Positions 11,251-21,659 of a DNA stretch of 64,000 nucleotides are shown here, piece by piece (within the stretch, counting starts at the first letter, position 1; each line of letters opens with the position of its first letter). The notes beneath the pieces were generated by a model. It was not told the DNA's origin and ran no database searches. It saw nothing but the letters and a program-made list of their open reading frames with translations. Source of the stretch: Erodium maritimum (lineage: Eukaryota > Streptophyta > Magnoliopsida > Geraniales > Geraniaceae); NCBI GenBank assembly GCA_963921825.1, contig OY997592.1, forward strand, positions 21,641,432-21,705,431. The letters run 5' to 3'. A program made the position numbers and the translations under genes.

Positions 11251-11900
11251 TCCTATACGCATTTACTTATAAATTTCCGCAACCAAACCAGTATTCGCTA
11301 CTCGTCCCCTGCGGGAAAAGTAGTAAAGGGGATGAGCGTTCTGCTCACCTCCACGGACACCCGTTCGATTATGGCATACTAGTAAAGCACTAACGACTTA
11401 CCAATCTAACCAGGGCAAACCACTACCTCAAAACCTGATACCAAAACGTCACACGGCTCACGCTATCAATACCTCAAATGCTCGCTCACGTAAGGGAAAC
11501 CTCGAATGGGGATCATATTCTCAACTAAGCAGAACACTATTGCTCACCACATCAACACCCCAATCACCCGATCACGTAGGGGAAACCTCAAAACGGGGAT
11601 CATGTTCTCAACTAAGTAAACACTATTTCTCACAACCTCAATACCCCAATTACCCGATCACGTAGGGGAAACCTCAAAACGGGGATCATGTTCTCAACTC
11701 AGCAAACCAATATCGCTCACAACCTCAATACGCCAATTACCAGATCACACCCGGGAAACCTCAAATAACCCACTCACGTGAAGGAAACCTCAAACCACCC
11801 GTTCACGCGAGGGAAACCTCAAACAACCCGATACAGTCGTGAACAAAGTCACGCAATATCAACACACAAACTGCACAGTCAAGACGGTGGAACAAGGCAG
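11250..11900 (-). repeat. LTR-like tandem-repeat block replacing gag in gypsy A
   Basis: Read on the minus strand, 11290-11390 resembles the end of the family LTR (a weaker form of the GGTGAGCG/CGCTCACC hairpin at about 11331-11348, then CTACTTTTCCCGCAGG). From 11480 to 11830 there are five to seven imperfect copies of a unit containing CACGTAGGGGAAACCTC and CGGGGATCATGTTCTCAACT. Gag would be expected here. Probably a fragment of a further LTR subfamily lodged in the element; the exact limits are unclear. Confidence 0.5.
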
Positions 11901-12605
11901 GAATCACGGATCCTTGTCAGACCTCGTCACAGTTGGGGTCACGGAGCCGTGACGAAGGCCCAAAATCTCACCAAAACGCGTTGATCCGTCACGGATCCGT
12001 GATAGGATCCGTGACGCTCGCACAGGCCTGTTTCCCAAATTCGTTTCAGACTCGATTTTTACCCCTTTTAACCCTAAAATCAGCCTTAAGCGCCACACAC
12101 GTTTGATCACCAATTTATCAAACACACGCACAATAATTCACAGACAAATTCAAGTCACCCAACCTCAATCACAAGCCCACAAGGCCAACCAATTTCAAAA
12201 CGCACGCCCACAGGGCCAACAAATCTTAACACATACGGCAACAGGGCCAAATAATTTTTAAAACAACGCCGACAAGGCCAATTAATTTTAAAATTTTCTC
12301 CTTGTAAAATCTCATTCATTTTTTTGGCATCACGTAGTCACAACCCGGTCCAAGCGTCCATGAACTACGTTGTACCCACTTGATATCAGCACCGTCACGT
12401 TCGACTACAGGGGCGCCCCTGAGTCGAGCCGTGATAGCCTAAAAACGTTTCACGCAGCAATCGTAACTTAGGTTGCTACAGGTCTACACACGGTTTTCGA
12501 CTTGTGTGACCAACGCACGACAGGAAATTTTTAATGACTCAATCCTCCCCACCTAATTGACGTACAGTCCGAGGTGTGAAACCTCGAGCTCTGATACCAA
12601 GCTGT
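11900..12605 (-). other. Gypsy A leader and primer-binding site
   Basis: The minus strand just inside the LTR reads GCTTGGTATCAGAGCTCGAG (12586-12605), a tRNA-iMet-type primer-binding site. The leader beyond it shares blocks with the gypsy D leader (19250-19480): the GTCGACTCAGG, GTAGTCGAACGTGACGGTG and TTGGCCCTGTTGGC boxes. No gag frame was recognised. Confidence 0.75.
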
Positions 12606-13180
12606 CACGCCCCGAACTCGGCAGGACCGAACTCGGAACGCGAACGGTGAAACAATAAAACAATTTTCAAACATTTTAATAAACCTCTTTAAAACAACAC
12701 TTAAGTTAAACAAAAACGATAATTTTACAGCGGAAAATACGTTCAAAACGATGTACAAACGAGCTATAAGGTACGTCACTAACTACCCAAAGACCCGGAC
12801 TTCCGCTCCCAGCTCTTCAAGCTTCGAGGGCTCTCCTAGTCCGTCTCACGACCAGTACCTGCAGGAAAAGTAGTAGGGGGTGAGCGTTTCGCTCACCGCC
12901 ACGGATACCGGGTTGACCACGACATACCAGCATAAATACCGGGAACCCGACAACAACAACCCTGGGGACTACTACCCCAAAGACACAATTTTGACTGACG
13001 GTCACGCAGTACAACTGTTCAACTTTCCCAACCATCTCAAACCCCAGACACGTAATGTAGACCCGACCCAGCAGTTACGACCTCAATCAAATACGCAAAT
13101 AATAACCACGCAACACCCAAGATCAACAAGGACCGCACACCAGCTACTCAGTTGCCGGTCGCTAACCGGTTGGGCTTGAG
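12606..13180 (-). repeat. Gypsy A 5' LTR, truncated
   Basis: The edge at 12606 is exact: the minus strand ends GGGGCGTGACA, like the other family LTRs. It holds the family hairpin (12879-12897, 3-base loop) with TACTACTTTTCCTGCAG. Homology stops near 13180, where copia B LTR sequence begins, so about the first two thirds are missing. Confidence 0.8.
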
Positions 13181-14742
13181 AATGACATTGGATGACCCAC
13201 TATGAGTATACTACATAGGAACTGTCATGATTATTTCTCAGTACCATAATATGACTTAAGTCCTCCGACCTTATAGTCATTATGATTCCTACATAGGTGG
13301 CTGTGTGCTTTGACACAGTTAAACGTTGTCTTTAACCGGGCAATTATAAAGGCTGTGATTGGGTGCATAAGTGTCTATGTGAGAGATATGGTTGACTGAT
13401 AAGGGATCTGTCACTCATATAAATATGAGAGATATCGTTTGGGCCCTTTGATAAGTGGGACTGCAAGAAAAGCATGGCCATTCGAATTGATAAAGAGTTA
13501 TCACTGGCAGTCTACTTAATATCAAGAAACAGCGATCAAATAAAATAAGGATGATGACCCTATGCCTTATTAGATCGAGATATCGTTGATAGAAGGGTTA
13601 ACATATTAGCGTGTAAAGGTTAAGTCGCATTGACGATCATCATACACGTTTGGGTAGTCATATTGCTTTGCTAGAAGACAACTATGACATGTGGACGAAT
13701 CGAAGATTTCGGGCCCATTGTCGTACGTCATATGAGCCTGCAGGGTCACACCTAAGAACAAGCCCAAAATCGTTTTGGACTTTTGAATTCCCTCAAGTGA
13801 ATAAAATAATATATTATATTCGATATAATATTTATTTACTCATTAACTCGTTTTTCGAATTACCAATATAATAAAGATAATGTTGGGCAATTAAAATGCA
13901 AAAATGACTCTTGAATTTTTGAAATTCAAAGAGGATATTTTTGCATGACCACTACTCCTAAAATGAGACACTTGTCATAAAAGAAAGTCCAAGAGTTGGG
14001 CTTGCTTGAAATGAGTTAGTGGAGTCATGTTTAGGAATAATAAGCATGGAAAACCTAAGTGACACTTGTCCAAGTTGAAAGTCCAAGAGTTGGGTTTTTC
14101 CAAATAAAATAAGTGTGGTCATGTTGGGTTAAGTAAGCATGCAAGAGAGAGAGAAGAAAAATCAGATTTTTCTCAAGTTTGTGTTGAGAATGGTTCTCAA
14201 AGTGTAGAGAGAAAAAACGAGTAGAGAGAAAAGAGAGAGGAAGAAGTGTTCTTCATCTTGTGCTAGCACACAAATGATTTTGGGAAGAATTCTTCAAGAA
14301 ATACGTGGCTTTGATTCCTCCAAGAGGATATGTAGGCGTCTTGAAGACTCAAGCCAAATCCTTTGTTTCGGGTGTTGTTTGTTTGCAAGAAGAGAAGAAA
14401 AATCTGGGCAGATTTTTCTGCCCAGAATCTATCCGACCAGTCACTGTAAAGAGCCCGATCGGAGGTTCATCCAAGGTTCGATATTTCTGATTTTTGGAGT
14501 GAACGTTCTACACATATTGGTCTTCAATCTGACCGGAGGGATTTAGATTCCAACGGTTCTCTGCTGAGATATACGAGCTGCAAGTTGGTCCCTGTCTCGA
14601 ACCAAGTTGAAAATTGAAAGAGGTAATCTCTCCTTTAATTTTTGTTCGTCGGTTTCCTTGGAATTACATGGATCCTGAGGCTATTCTATGGAAAGTTTTT
14701 TTATTTATTTTCTGTTGCGTTTTGCTCCTTAGAATTCCAACA
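13181..14742 (+). repeat. Copia B 5' LTR, left end missing
   Basis: 13181-13910 aligns to 35340-36069 in the 3' LTR. The right edge is exact: ATTCCAACA followed by the PBS. About 290 bp at the left end is missing compared with the 3' LTR. Confidence 0.85.
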
Positions 14743-14743
14743 G

Positions 14744-14755
14744 TGGTATCAGAGC
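14744..14755 (+). other. Copia B primer-binding site
   Basis: TGGTATCAGAGC, the initiator tRNA-Met complement used by most plant LTR elements, starts two bases inside the LTR end. Confidence 0.85.
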
Positions 14756-14965
14756 CTCTTGTAATTCGTTTAAGCCGACCATGCATGCTTGGTTGATGTA
14801 TGTGCTTTCGGGTTTGAAAGGTTTTGTTGTTGCATGTTGATGAATGTTTGATTGTAGGCCGAATTTGCATGATTTAGGCATGTTGGATAATTGGATTATA
14901 CAACATGTGTTATAGTTATTTACTATGATTATGTAAATTAATTTTTCTAATGGGGTGCACGGTTA

Positions 14966-15365
14966 CACTACACCAAAAAGTTTAATTACCGACCCAATTA
15001 AACTAGTGAGTGGGGAATGAAACTTTCATTCCCGACTTAATTTAATTGGGTCGGTAATGAAACTACATTCCCGACTCATAAGTAATTGGGTCGGTAATGA
15101 AACTTTCATTCCCGACTCATAAGTAATTGGGTCGGTAGTGAAACTTTCATTCCCGACTCATTAGTAATTGGGTCGGTAGTGAAACTTTCACTACCGACTC
15201 ATTAGTAATTGGGTCGGTAGTGAAACTTTCACTACCGGCCCAATTTCTTATGAGTCGGGAATGAAAGTTTCACTACCGACCCAATTACTTATGAGTCGGG
15301 AATGAAAGTTTCATTACCGACCCAATTCTTTTGAGCCGGGAATGAATGTGAATTAAAATGGTGTC
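14966..15365 (+). repeat. CACTA left subterminal repeat array
   Basis: About eight to ten alternating direct and inverted copies of motifs such as AATTGGGTCGGTAATGAAAC and its complement GTTTCATTACCGACCCAATT, with GACTCATAAGTAATTGGGTC linkers. The array reads like one long imperfect palindrome centred near 15235. Subterminal arrays of this kind bind transposase in known CACTA elements. Confidence 0.85.
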
Positions 15366-15400
15366 CATAATTCACAAATTTTCACTCATTAGATTCACAT

Positions 15401-18400
15401 TGTAATAACCACTTCTGGTCAACGTCAGTCAAACCTGCGAAAAACAGGAAAATTTAAAATTTTTAAGACAGACACTTAACTTAACCTAAATTGACCCCGA
15501 GGGTCATACCGGACTTAAGTTGACCCCGTTATTGACCAAATTGAGTTCCGGGGGACTCAGGGCAACTTTCTGATCAATTTGGGAAATGTTGACTTTTCGT
15601 TGGAAAAGTCAACCGAGCGACGTTTTGGTCCATTCGAGGACCGTTTTGGATCCAAAAAGCTTAGCCGTCGTCGCAGCGGTCTTAGTTGATCCGTTTCCTT
15701 GTAGCCCGTCAAGTTTCGTAATTTCTTGGAAAAAGTGCCCGTTCGGGGCCCGAAACGTCCGATTTTCGCGAAACTGATTGGAAAATATCAACTAGATATT
15801 TTCCAAAAGGTGTGGGACCCACCTTGACACATAGGGCTGGGCATGGTCGGTTAAACCGACCATTAGCTCCCATTTGACCCCACACCGGAACTCTGCCGGT
15901 CTCGTATTTTCGACGCCGCAACCGAAACCGGGACCGGAAACTATGAAAAATTCCGACCAACACGGTTTCCGGTCGGTTTCACGGTTTTAACCGACCAACC
16001 GGAAGTTAAGACATTTTGTCTGTGAGAAAGTAGATCTGGTGATACGAGTCGATATTTTCCAGATCTAGTAGAGGTGTGGGAGGAGATGAAGAAAAGAAGG
16101 GAGAGCCGAGTCGAGGAAGGAGGGGAGAAAATAGAGTCTGTTCGTCGGAGGTTGAGAATGAGGACGGTGAGACGGGGTATTGAGCGCCGGAGTGCGAGGG
16201 CGGGGACACCGGAACTCGAGGACGAAGACGACGTAACTTGAAGATTGAACTTGGAGATCTGGTTGTGGTGTAAATGTTGATAGAAGTTAAAAAGATTTAT
16301 TATTGGGCACGCAAACAAGGAAGAGGAAGTGTGTGGTTGAAAATAGTTTGGAGTGATAAGGTGGCGTGTTGCGAAAAATGCCCAAGACACGTGGCGCACA
16401 TTTATTACTCAAGTCATCCATCAATAACTTTTCAAACATTTATGTATTTTTTAAATAATGTTTAAAATTGTTTCTGTATTGAACGGTAAGAGTAGAAGTT
16501 CTGCAAAGAAAATAAGCAGATGTTGGACTGGTAATATGTATTTGGGCCTTAAGAGGTTAAATTGCGGTCGGTTTATGAAACCTCCGGTTTTAAAATTTCA
16601 AGACCGGCATCCGACCACGATACTATCGGTTTACATATTTTAGCACCGCAACATCACTAGAATCCACCGGTTACGGTTTTTTCCGGTGCAAATAGCAGTC
16701 GGGTTGGTCGGAATCCACCGGTGCAGACTTTTTTGCCCACCCCTATTGACACATGTCCTAAATGTGGTGGTGTTAGTTTTAGGGGGAAAATGGGTGGTTG
16801 TGAGGGTGTGGCCGAACATAGGGTAAAGGGGAGGAGTTTTTGGAGTTAGTTGTTAGTTTTAATTAAATTTGAAAGAAGAAGAGAGGTTTTAGAGAGAGAA
16901 GAAGAAGGAGAAGAAGAGAGAAGAAAGGAAGTGGAGTTAGGGTTTGATTTTCAACCCTTGGATCGATTCAAAGCAATGAGCAAATCTCTTCCCCTCGTCT
17001 TCCTCTCGAGTAAGCACTAACCCGATTCTCGTTTCGATTATTTTCTTGAAAGCTAGGGTTTGAGTATAAACTAAGGCTTAGGGTTGTGTAGAGTTTTGGA
17101 GGTGTTGGAGACGTTTTAGAGGTGTTTGCGGGTGTAAGGGCACGTTTTCCGGTGACCGGAGGCTCGGGAGGAGCTCCGGCCATCGTGGGTGGTGGCCGGC
17201 CGGCCATGAGGTGGCTGGCCGGAGCTGGCAGCAGCCACCACATGGTGACCGAGCCCCCCTCCCCCAAACCCTAGGGTCTCGGCCAAGTGTTTTGGGTGGG
17301 GCCCACGTGCTCAGTTGCTCGGGTTTTGATGTTCGGGTGGTTTAAAACGTTCCTCGGGCCATTTACCCTAAACCGAATCGAAAATTGGAATTAAATTGGA
17401 GGAGTTGAAATTAACGGGTTTAGAAACTTTAAACGTTAATAAATTGATTTAGAAGTCGGAATTCGACTCCGTCAAGTGCGTTGGGTTCCTTGAAATATTC
17501 TAAGACCGTAGAAACGAAAACGGGGACTTTTGGAGCCCCGGAAGGCAATTAACCAAAACCCGGGCAGATTCGCCATGTCGGGCGAATCTGGCCTTTACGG
17601 GTCCTTTATCGACAATATCGAGTGATTGGGAAGTTTGGGAGTGATCGACATAGTCAGGGTTACGTTGGGGCGTTAAGTATATTAATTTTTCGGTTTATTC
17701 GTACTAGTTTAAAAGTACTTTGAATTTGTGCTCTTTTTAGATCGTGCTACGGACCGAGGCAAAGGGAAGCTCGGCGAGTGACTGGGTGTACTTCGGGTGT
17801 TGTTGGAGCGCTTTTGGACTTATATACGAGGTAGGGAAAAGTAGCCGGATCTCGGCCCTGATTAGGGAAAGTTAATAGTAGAATTGCATGTGACACCGGG
17901 GTGTCGTGGGTTGAGTAGATTTATTTAAATATTAGAAAAACATGATACGGGATTGTAGCGTTTAAGAGAAAAGCATGTGATACTTAGTAGTGTCGTAGGA
18001 ATAGAGAACTTAGCGATAATTGAATTACTGGAGGCATATGACCATGCCCGGAGGTTGTTGTGTGTATTTATTGTTGAGTTTGGGTGGCCTTGAGAGCCCG
18101 TGTTATTTATTGTTGAGTTTGGGTGGCCTTGAGAGCCTGTGTTATTTATTGTTGAGTTTGGATGGCCTTGAGAGTCTGTGTGTTATTATTTGGCGTCTTG
18201 GGGTTGTTGAGCCCGTGAGTTAAGTGGTTGTGTTTTGGGAGGCCATGATGGCCCGTGGGGTTGTTGAACCCGAGTCGTGACTGTTGAGGTGTCTTGAGTG
18301 GCCTTGAGTGCCTGTTTGTTGAACTTGCTTATGTTTGTGGTTGTGTTTGCCCGAACCGACTGTGTGTCGGGGAGTGGTGTGGATTTTGGCGGGTTACGAG

Positions 18401-19087
18401 CATTCTTTGGCTGGCCTGACCAAACTCGAGCTTTGGCAGGTTCTGAGCATTCTTCGGCTAGCCTGTTCCGTGTCCGGATCCCGAAAGGATATGAGCATTC
18501 TTTGGCTAGCCTGATCCGTGACCGGGTCCCGGCAGGTTACGAGCATTCTTCGGCTGGCCTGACCGCGTACGAGGCTCGGCAGGTTCTGAGCATTCTTCGG
18601 CTAGCCTGATCCGTGTTCTTGTCTTTGGGGAAGGTCATTGTTGGTTGTGTTTGGTTTACTTGCGAGTTTGAGGTTGAGTACTTGAGTTGGTGTCGGTTTT
18701 GGTGTTGGTTTTGGTGTTGGTTTTGTGTTGGTTTTAGTTTTGGTGTTACTGGCTTTAGCTACTAATTATGTCATAGTCAGTCTGTTATCCGTGGAGGTGA
18801 GCGAACGCTCACCCCTAGCTGCTTTTCCTACAGGTACTGATCACCGGACGGACTAGGTTAGCTCTTGAAGCGTGTGGAACTTGGAGCGGAGTCTGGTCTT
18901 TATTTTGTTGAGTCTAGTGACGGATATTGTACCTTGTCCACTTGTTGGGACGTTTTTGTATTGTAAATACTATTATTTTGAGAAGTGAATGGAAATGTCA
19001 GAGCTTTTATTCAAAACAGGTTCAAGTGTTTTTATGTTTTAAAATGTTCGCGTCCCGAGTTCGGTTCTCTGAAATTGGGGCGTGACA
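15401..19087 (+). repeat. Gypsy D 5' LTR (contains a hAT insertion)
   Basis: Runs from TGTAATAACC to GGCGTGACA. It is 3687 bp against 2764 bp for the 3' LTR; the excess is explained by the hAT element and its TSD at 15832-16753. It contains about three copies of the 39-bp unit (18078-18180), five GAGCATTCTTCGGCT repeats about 47 bp apart (18390-18610) and the family hairpin at 18796-18813. Confidence 0.92.
15832..16745. mobile_element. Non-autonomous hAT element inside the gypsy D 5' LTR
   Basis: 914 bp with ends TAGGGCTGGGCA and TGCCCACCCCTA (TIRs match at 11 of 12) and a perfect 8-bp TSD TTGACACA (15824-15831, 16746-16753), the hAT length. The 3' LTR of the same gypsy element has the uninterrupted site once (TTGACACA near 25315-25322), giving a built-in empty site. 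No transposase is present. Subterminal regions are rich in GGTCGGT/ACCGACC and CCGGT words. Its left end closely resembles the ends of the large hAT at 40996-50364. Confidence 0.92.
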
Positions 19088-20180
19088 GCTTGGTATTAAA
19101 GCTCGAGGTTTCAAACCTCGGACTGTCCGTCACTTAGGGGGGGAGAGTCGAGTCAGTGTAGACCCGTCATGTCTTGAGTCTTGTTTGTGTTTGTGCGTAT
19201 GTTACAGTATTTTGTTGCTGGCATACTGATTGTGTGTGATTGCGTGAACTGTTTTTAACTGTCGCGGGTCGACTCAGGAGCGCTCCCGTAGTCGAACGTG
19301 ACGGTGTTGATGTCAAGTCGGTACAACGTGGTTCGGGGACGCCTGAACCGGGTTGTAACTACGTGATGTCAAGGAACGAAGTTTTAAAATGAAAGGGTGA
19401 TGGTTTTAAAATTGTTGGCCCTGTTGGCATGTCTTGAACTTGATTGGCCCTATGGGCGTATGTTTGATTTTGGGTGGCCCGGTGGGCATGGTTCGACTTT
19501 GGTTGTCCCGGTGAACGGGGGTCGTCGTGTTGTGGTTGTTGTTTGACCTTGTCGGTTGATGTTTTGGTTGAGGACGGTTTTTATTTGCCCGATAGTGTTA
19601 TGTTTAGGGTGGTCGTTGTCTGCGACGTACTAGTGGACGGATCGTTATTAGCCGGTAGGGTTACGATTACCCTAGGGTAGGCACAGCGGGTGTAAGTAGG
19701 GCGGTTTTCGTCATCGCCACGAGATGGGAGTCTCTGGTTGGATACGATAGCTGGAATGGAAGGACTTTGGTGCCGGCCCGGCATTGGGTCCGACAAGGGT
19801 TGCCTGCCGGCCCGGCATGGGGTCCGGCAAGAATTGCCTGCCGGCCCGGTATGGGGTCCGGCCGGTTCTGGTTGCCGACCCGGCAGTTGACCCGGCAGGT
19901 TTTGGTTACCGGTCCGGTCCAGTGAGTCGTTTTCAAAATTTTGGTGGTTGTTGTTTCGTTGTGTGGGTTGGTTTGCCGTCGCTTGTTTGGTGCACGTCGG
20001 TGCGGTCTCGTTGAGGTCTCGTTACTAATGCTACTATATAAAGTACGTTTAGCTTGAGCGGCGTAGCGCTTTAGTGATAAGCACGTTAGTGTAAGCTTGA
20101 GCGGGTGAACGTTAGTGCTTTTGAACTGTCGCTTTTATTTAAGTTCGCAAACTGAACGTTTGCGTGTATCCGTGCAGAGG
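19088..20180 (+). other. Gypsy D PBS and leader
   Basis: The PBS TGGTATTAAAGC (19091-19102) is a diverged iMet-type site. The leader holds a run of CTGCCGGCCCGG units (about 19770-19900, four copies of a roughly 35-bp repeat) and the GGCCC-rich boxes shared with gypsy A. No coding sequence was seen before about 20190. Confidence 0.8.
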
Positions 20181-20189
20181 ATACTGATT

Positions 20190-21650
20190 ATGGCTCGCGG
20201 TAGGCGGGGACGACCATCCGGAACACGGGGTCAGGCACCCACGCGAGGCCGGCGGGGACGGTCAGCAGGGGCACCAGGGAGGGTGCCAACCGTCGAGCCC
20301 GCCGACTACGCGGAGGCACAGGGCACTCCTGTCGGAGGAGACAGGAGAAGTGATGCGGAGCCGTCTGCAGGCACCCCCAGTGTTCCGCCAGTCGCGGACC
20401 CTCCAGTGATGACTGCCCTGGATGAGCTCACCAGGACCGTTCAGAGTTTGGTGGCGGTCATCGCCAGCCGAGAGTCGGCTTCGCCAGCACCAGAGGCAGC
20501 CGCGGTCCCGGTGAGGGCCGCTCAGACAGAAGATCATACCTCCCGGGCGCTACTAGATTTCCTGAAGCTCGGGATACCTATTTTTATCGGGGAGCCGAAT
20601 CCCGACCTGGCCGAGCGATGGGTAGAGCAGGTCACACGAGACCTGGACACATCGGGTGTCGAGGATGGCCGTCGGAGAGTGTCCTTCGCGGCCCATCAGC
20701 TGAGAGACAGCGCCTACCACTGGTGGGGGCGGGTGAAGGACACGGTCGGATACGACTACAGCGTATTCCAGGAGGTATTCATGGCATAGTACTTCCCCGA
20801 GTTGGCTCGGCTGGAGTGACATCGGCAGTTCTTAGACCTGGAGCAAGGGGGATGAGGGTAGGAGAGTACGAGGCCAGGTTCACAGCCTTGGCCAGGTTCG
20901 CGCCTGAGATGGTGACGAGTGAGACGAACCGTTGCCTGCGGTTCCAAGACGGACTGAGGCTGGGCATCCGGAACCAGGTTCTCGCCTTGAGGATACGGAA
21001 GTATACCGACCTCGTGGACACTGCGGCTACAATGGAGTAGGGCGCCCGGGATGCAGCCAGGGGCCGTGAGGTCCGACCGCGGCCGATCAGTTGGGCAGGG
21101 CCGTCAGACTCACGAGACTCGCGGAGGCAGAGGACCGCGGGATCCTTCCGACCACCGCCTCATCAGAGTGGATCGAGACAGTAGGGGTCAGTAGCATCGG
21201 TAGGGCCAGCCGTCTCAGAGAGGGGGCCGACATGTTATCTCTACGGGGAGACATGCCATTTACAGCAAGGGTGCAGAGCCAGAGGAGGGCACACGGCACC
21301 ACCATCGACCAGCCGGACAGGCCAGAGCTCAGGGTCGAGAGCCGATGAGGTCAGCTATTTCCGGTGCGGCCAGATGGGACACACTATGGCATGGTGCCGC
21401 GAGCAGTTAGGAGAGACTTCAGCGCAGCGACCGCAGTAGTCGCGGACAGTACAGTCGCCCAGGGGTCGCCCTAGACAGAGTCAGCAGCCGAGGTCGTCAC
21501 GGCCGTCGACGAGCGCACCGATTCCGAGACAACAGCAGAGTCACGGGTATCCAGCAACTAGTGCGCAGGGTCAGAGGCAGCAGGCCTCGCAGGGGAGAGT
21601 ATATGCAGTCACCGACTCCAGAGCCCCAGGACCTAGCACGTACCGTGAGA
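20190..21650 (+). pseudogene. Gypsy D gag region
   Basis: Begins with a basic, Gly/Arg-rich N-terminus (MARGRRGRPSGTRGQ, near 20190). A gag domain follows, with FLKLGIPIFIGEPNPDLAERW (in part) and AYHWWGRVKDTVG, and then a CCHC knuckle region with FRCGQMGHTMAWCRE near 21360-21405. Order and content fit a plant chromovirus gag. It is broken in several places and treated as a fossil. Confidence 0.85.
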
Positions 21651-21659
21651 CCATCCAGG

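Larger units (their letters stand above)
2706..13180 (-). mobile_element. Gypsy A: Ty3/gypsy chromovirus (Tekay/Del-like), broken
   Basis: A minus-strand gypsy element. On the window strand the order is truncated 3' LTR, polypurine tract, chromodomain-like end, integrase, RNase H, RT, protease, leader, PBS and truncated 5' LTR. A related solo LTR (7412-10868) sits in the protease region, and the gag region is largely gone or replaced. The coding part is broken in many places. The two LTR remnants do not overlap, so no LTR age can be given; it is clearly older than gypsy D. The Tekay/Del assignment rests on the pol order, chromodomain-like tail and long LTRs, and is an inference. Confidence 0.85.

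Noticed and set aside
14966-15365. Regular repeats that might suggest a CRISPR array
   Set aside because: Units alternate in orientation and the spacers are not unique. They are CACTA subterminal motifs in a plant genome.
16006-16399. Ser-rich minus-strand frames in the small hAT element
   Set aside because: No BED finger, catalytic or dimerization motif; the element is non-autonomous and these look like chance frames.
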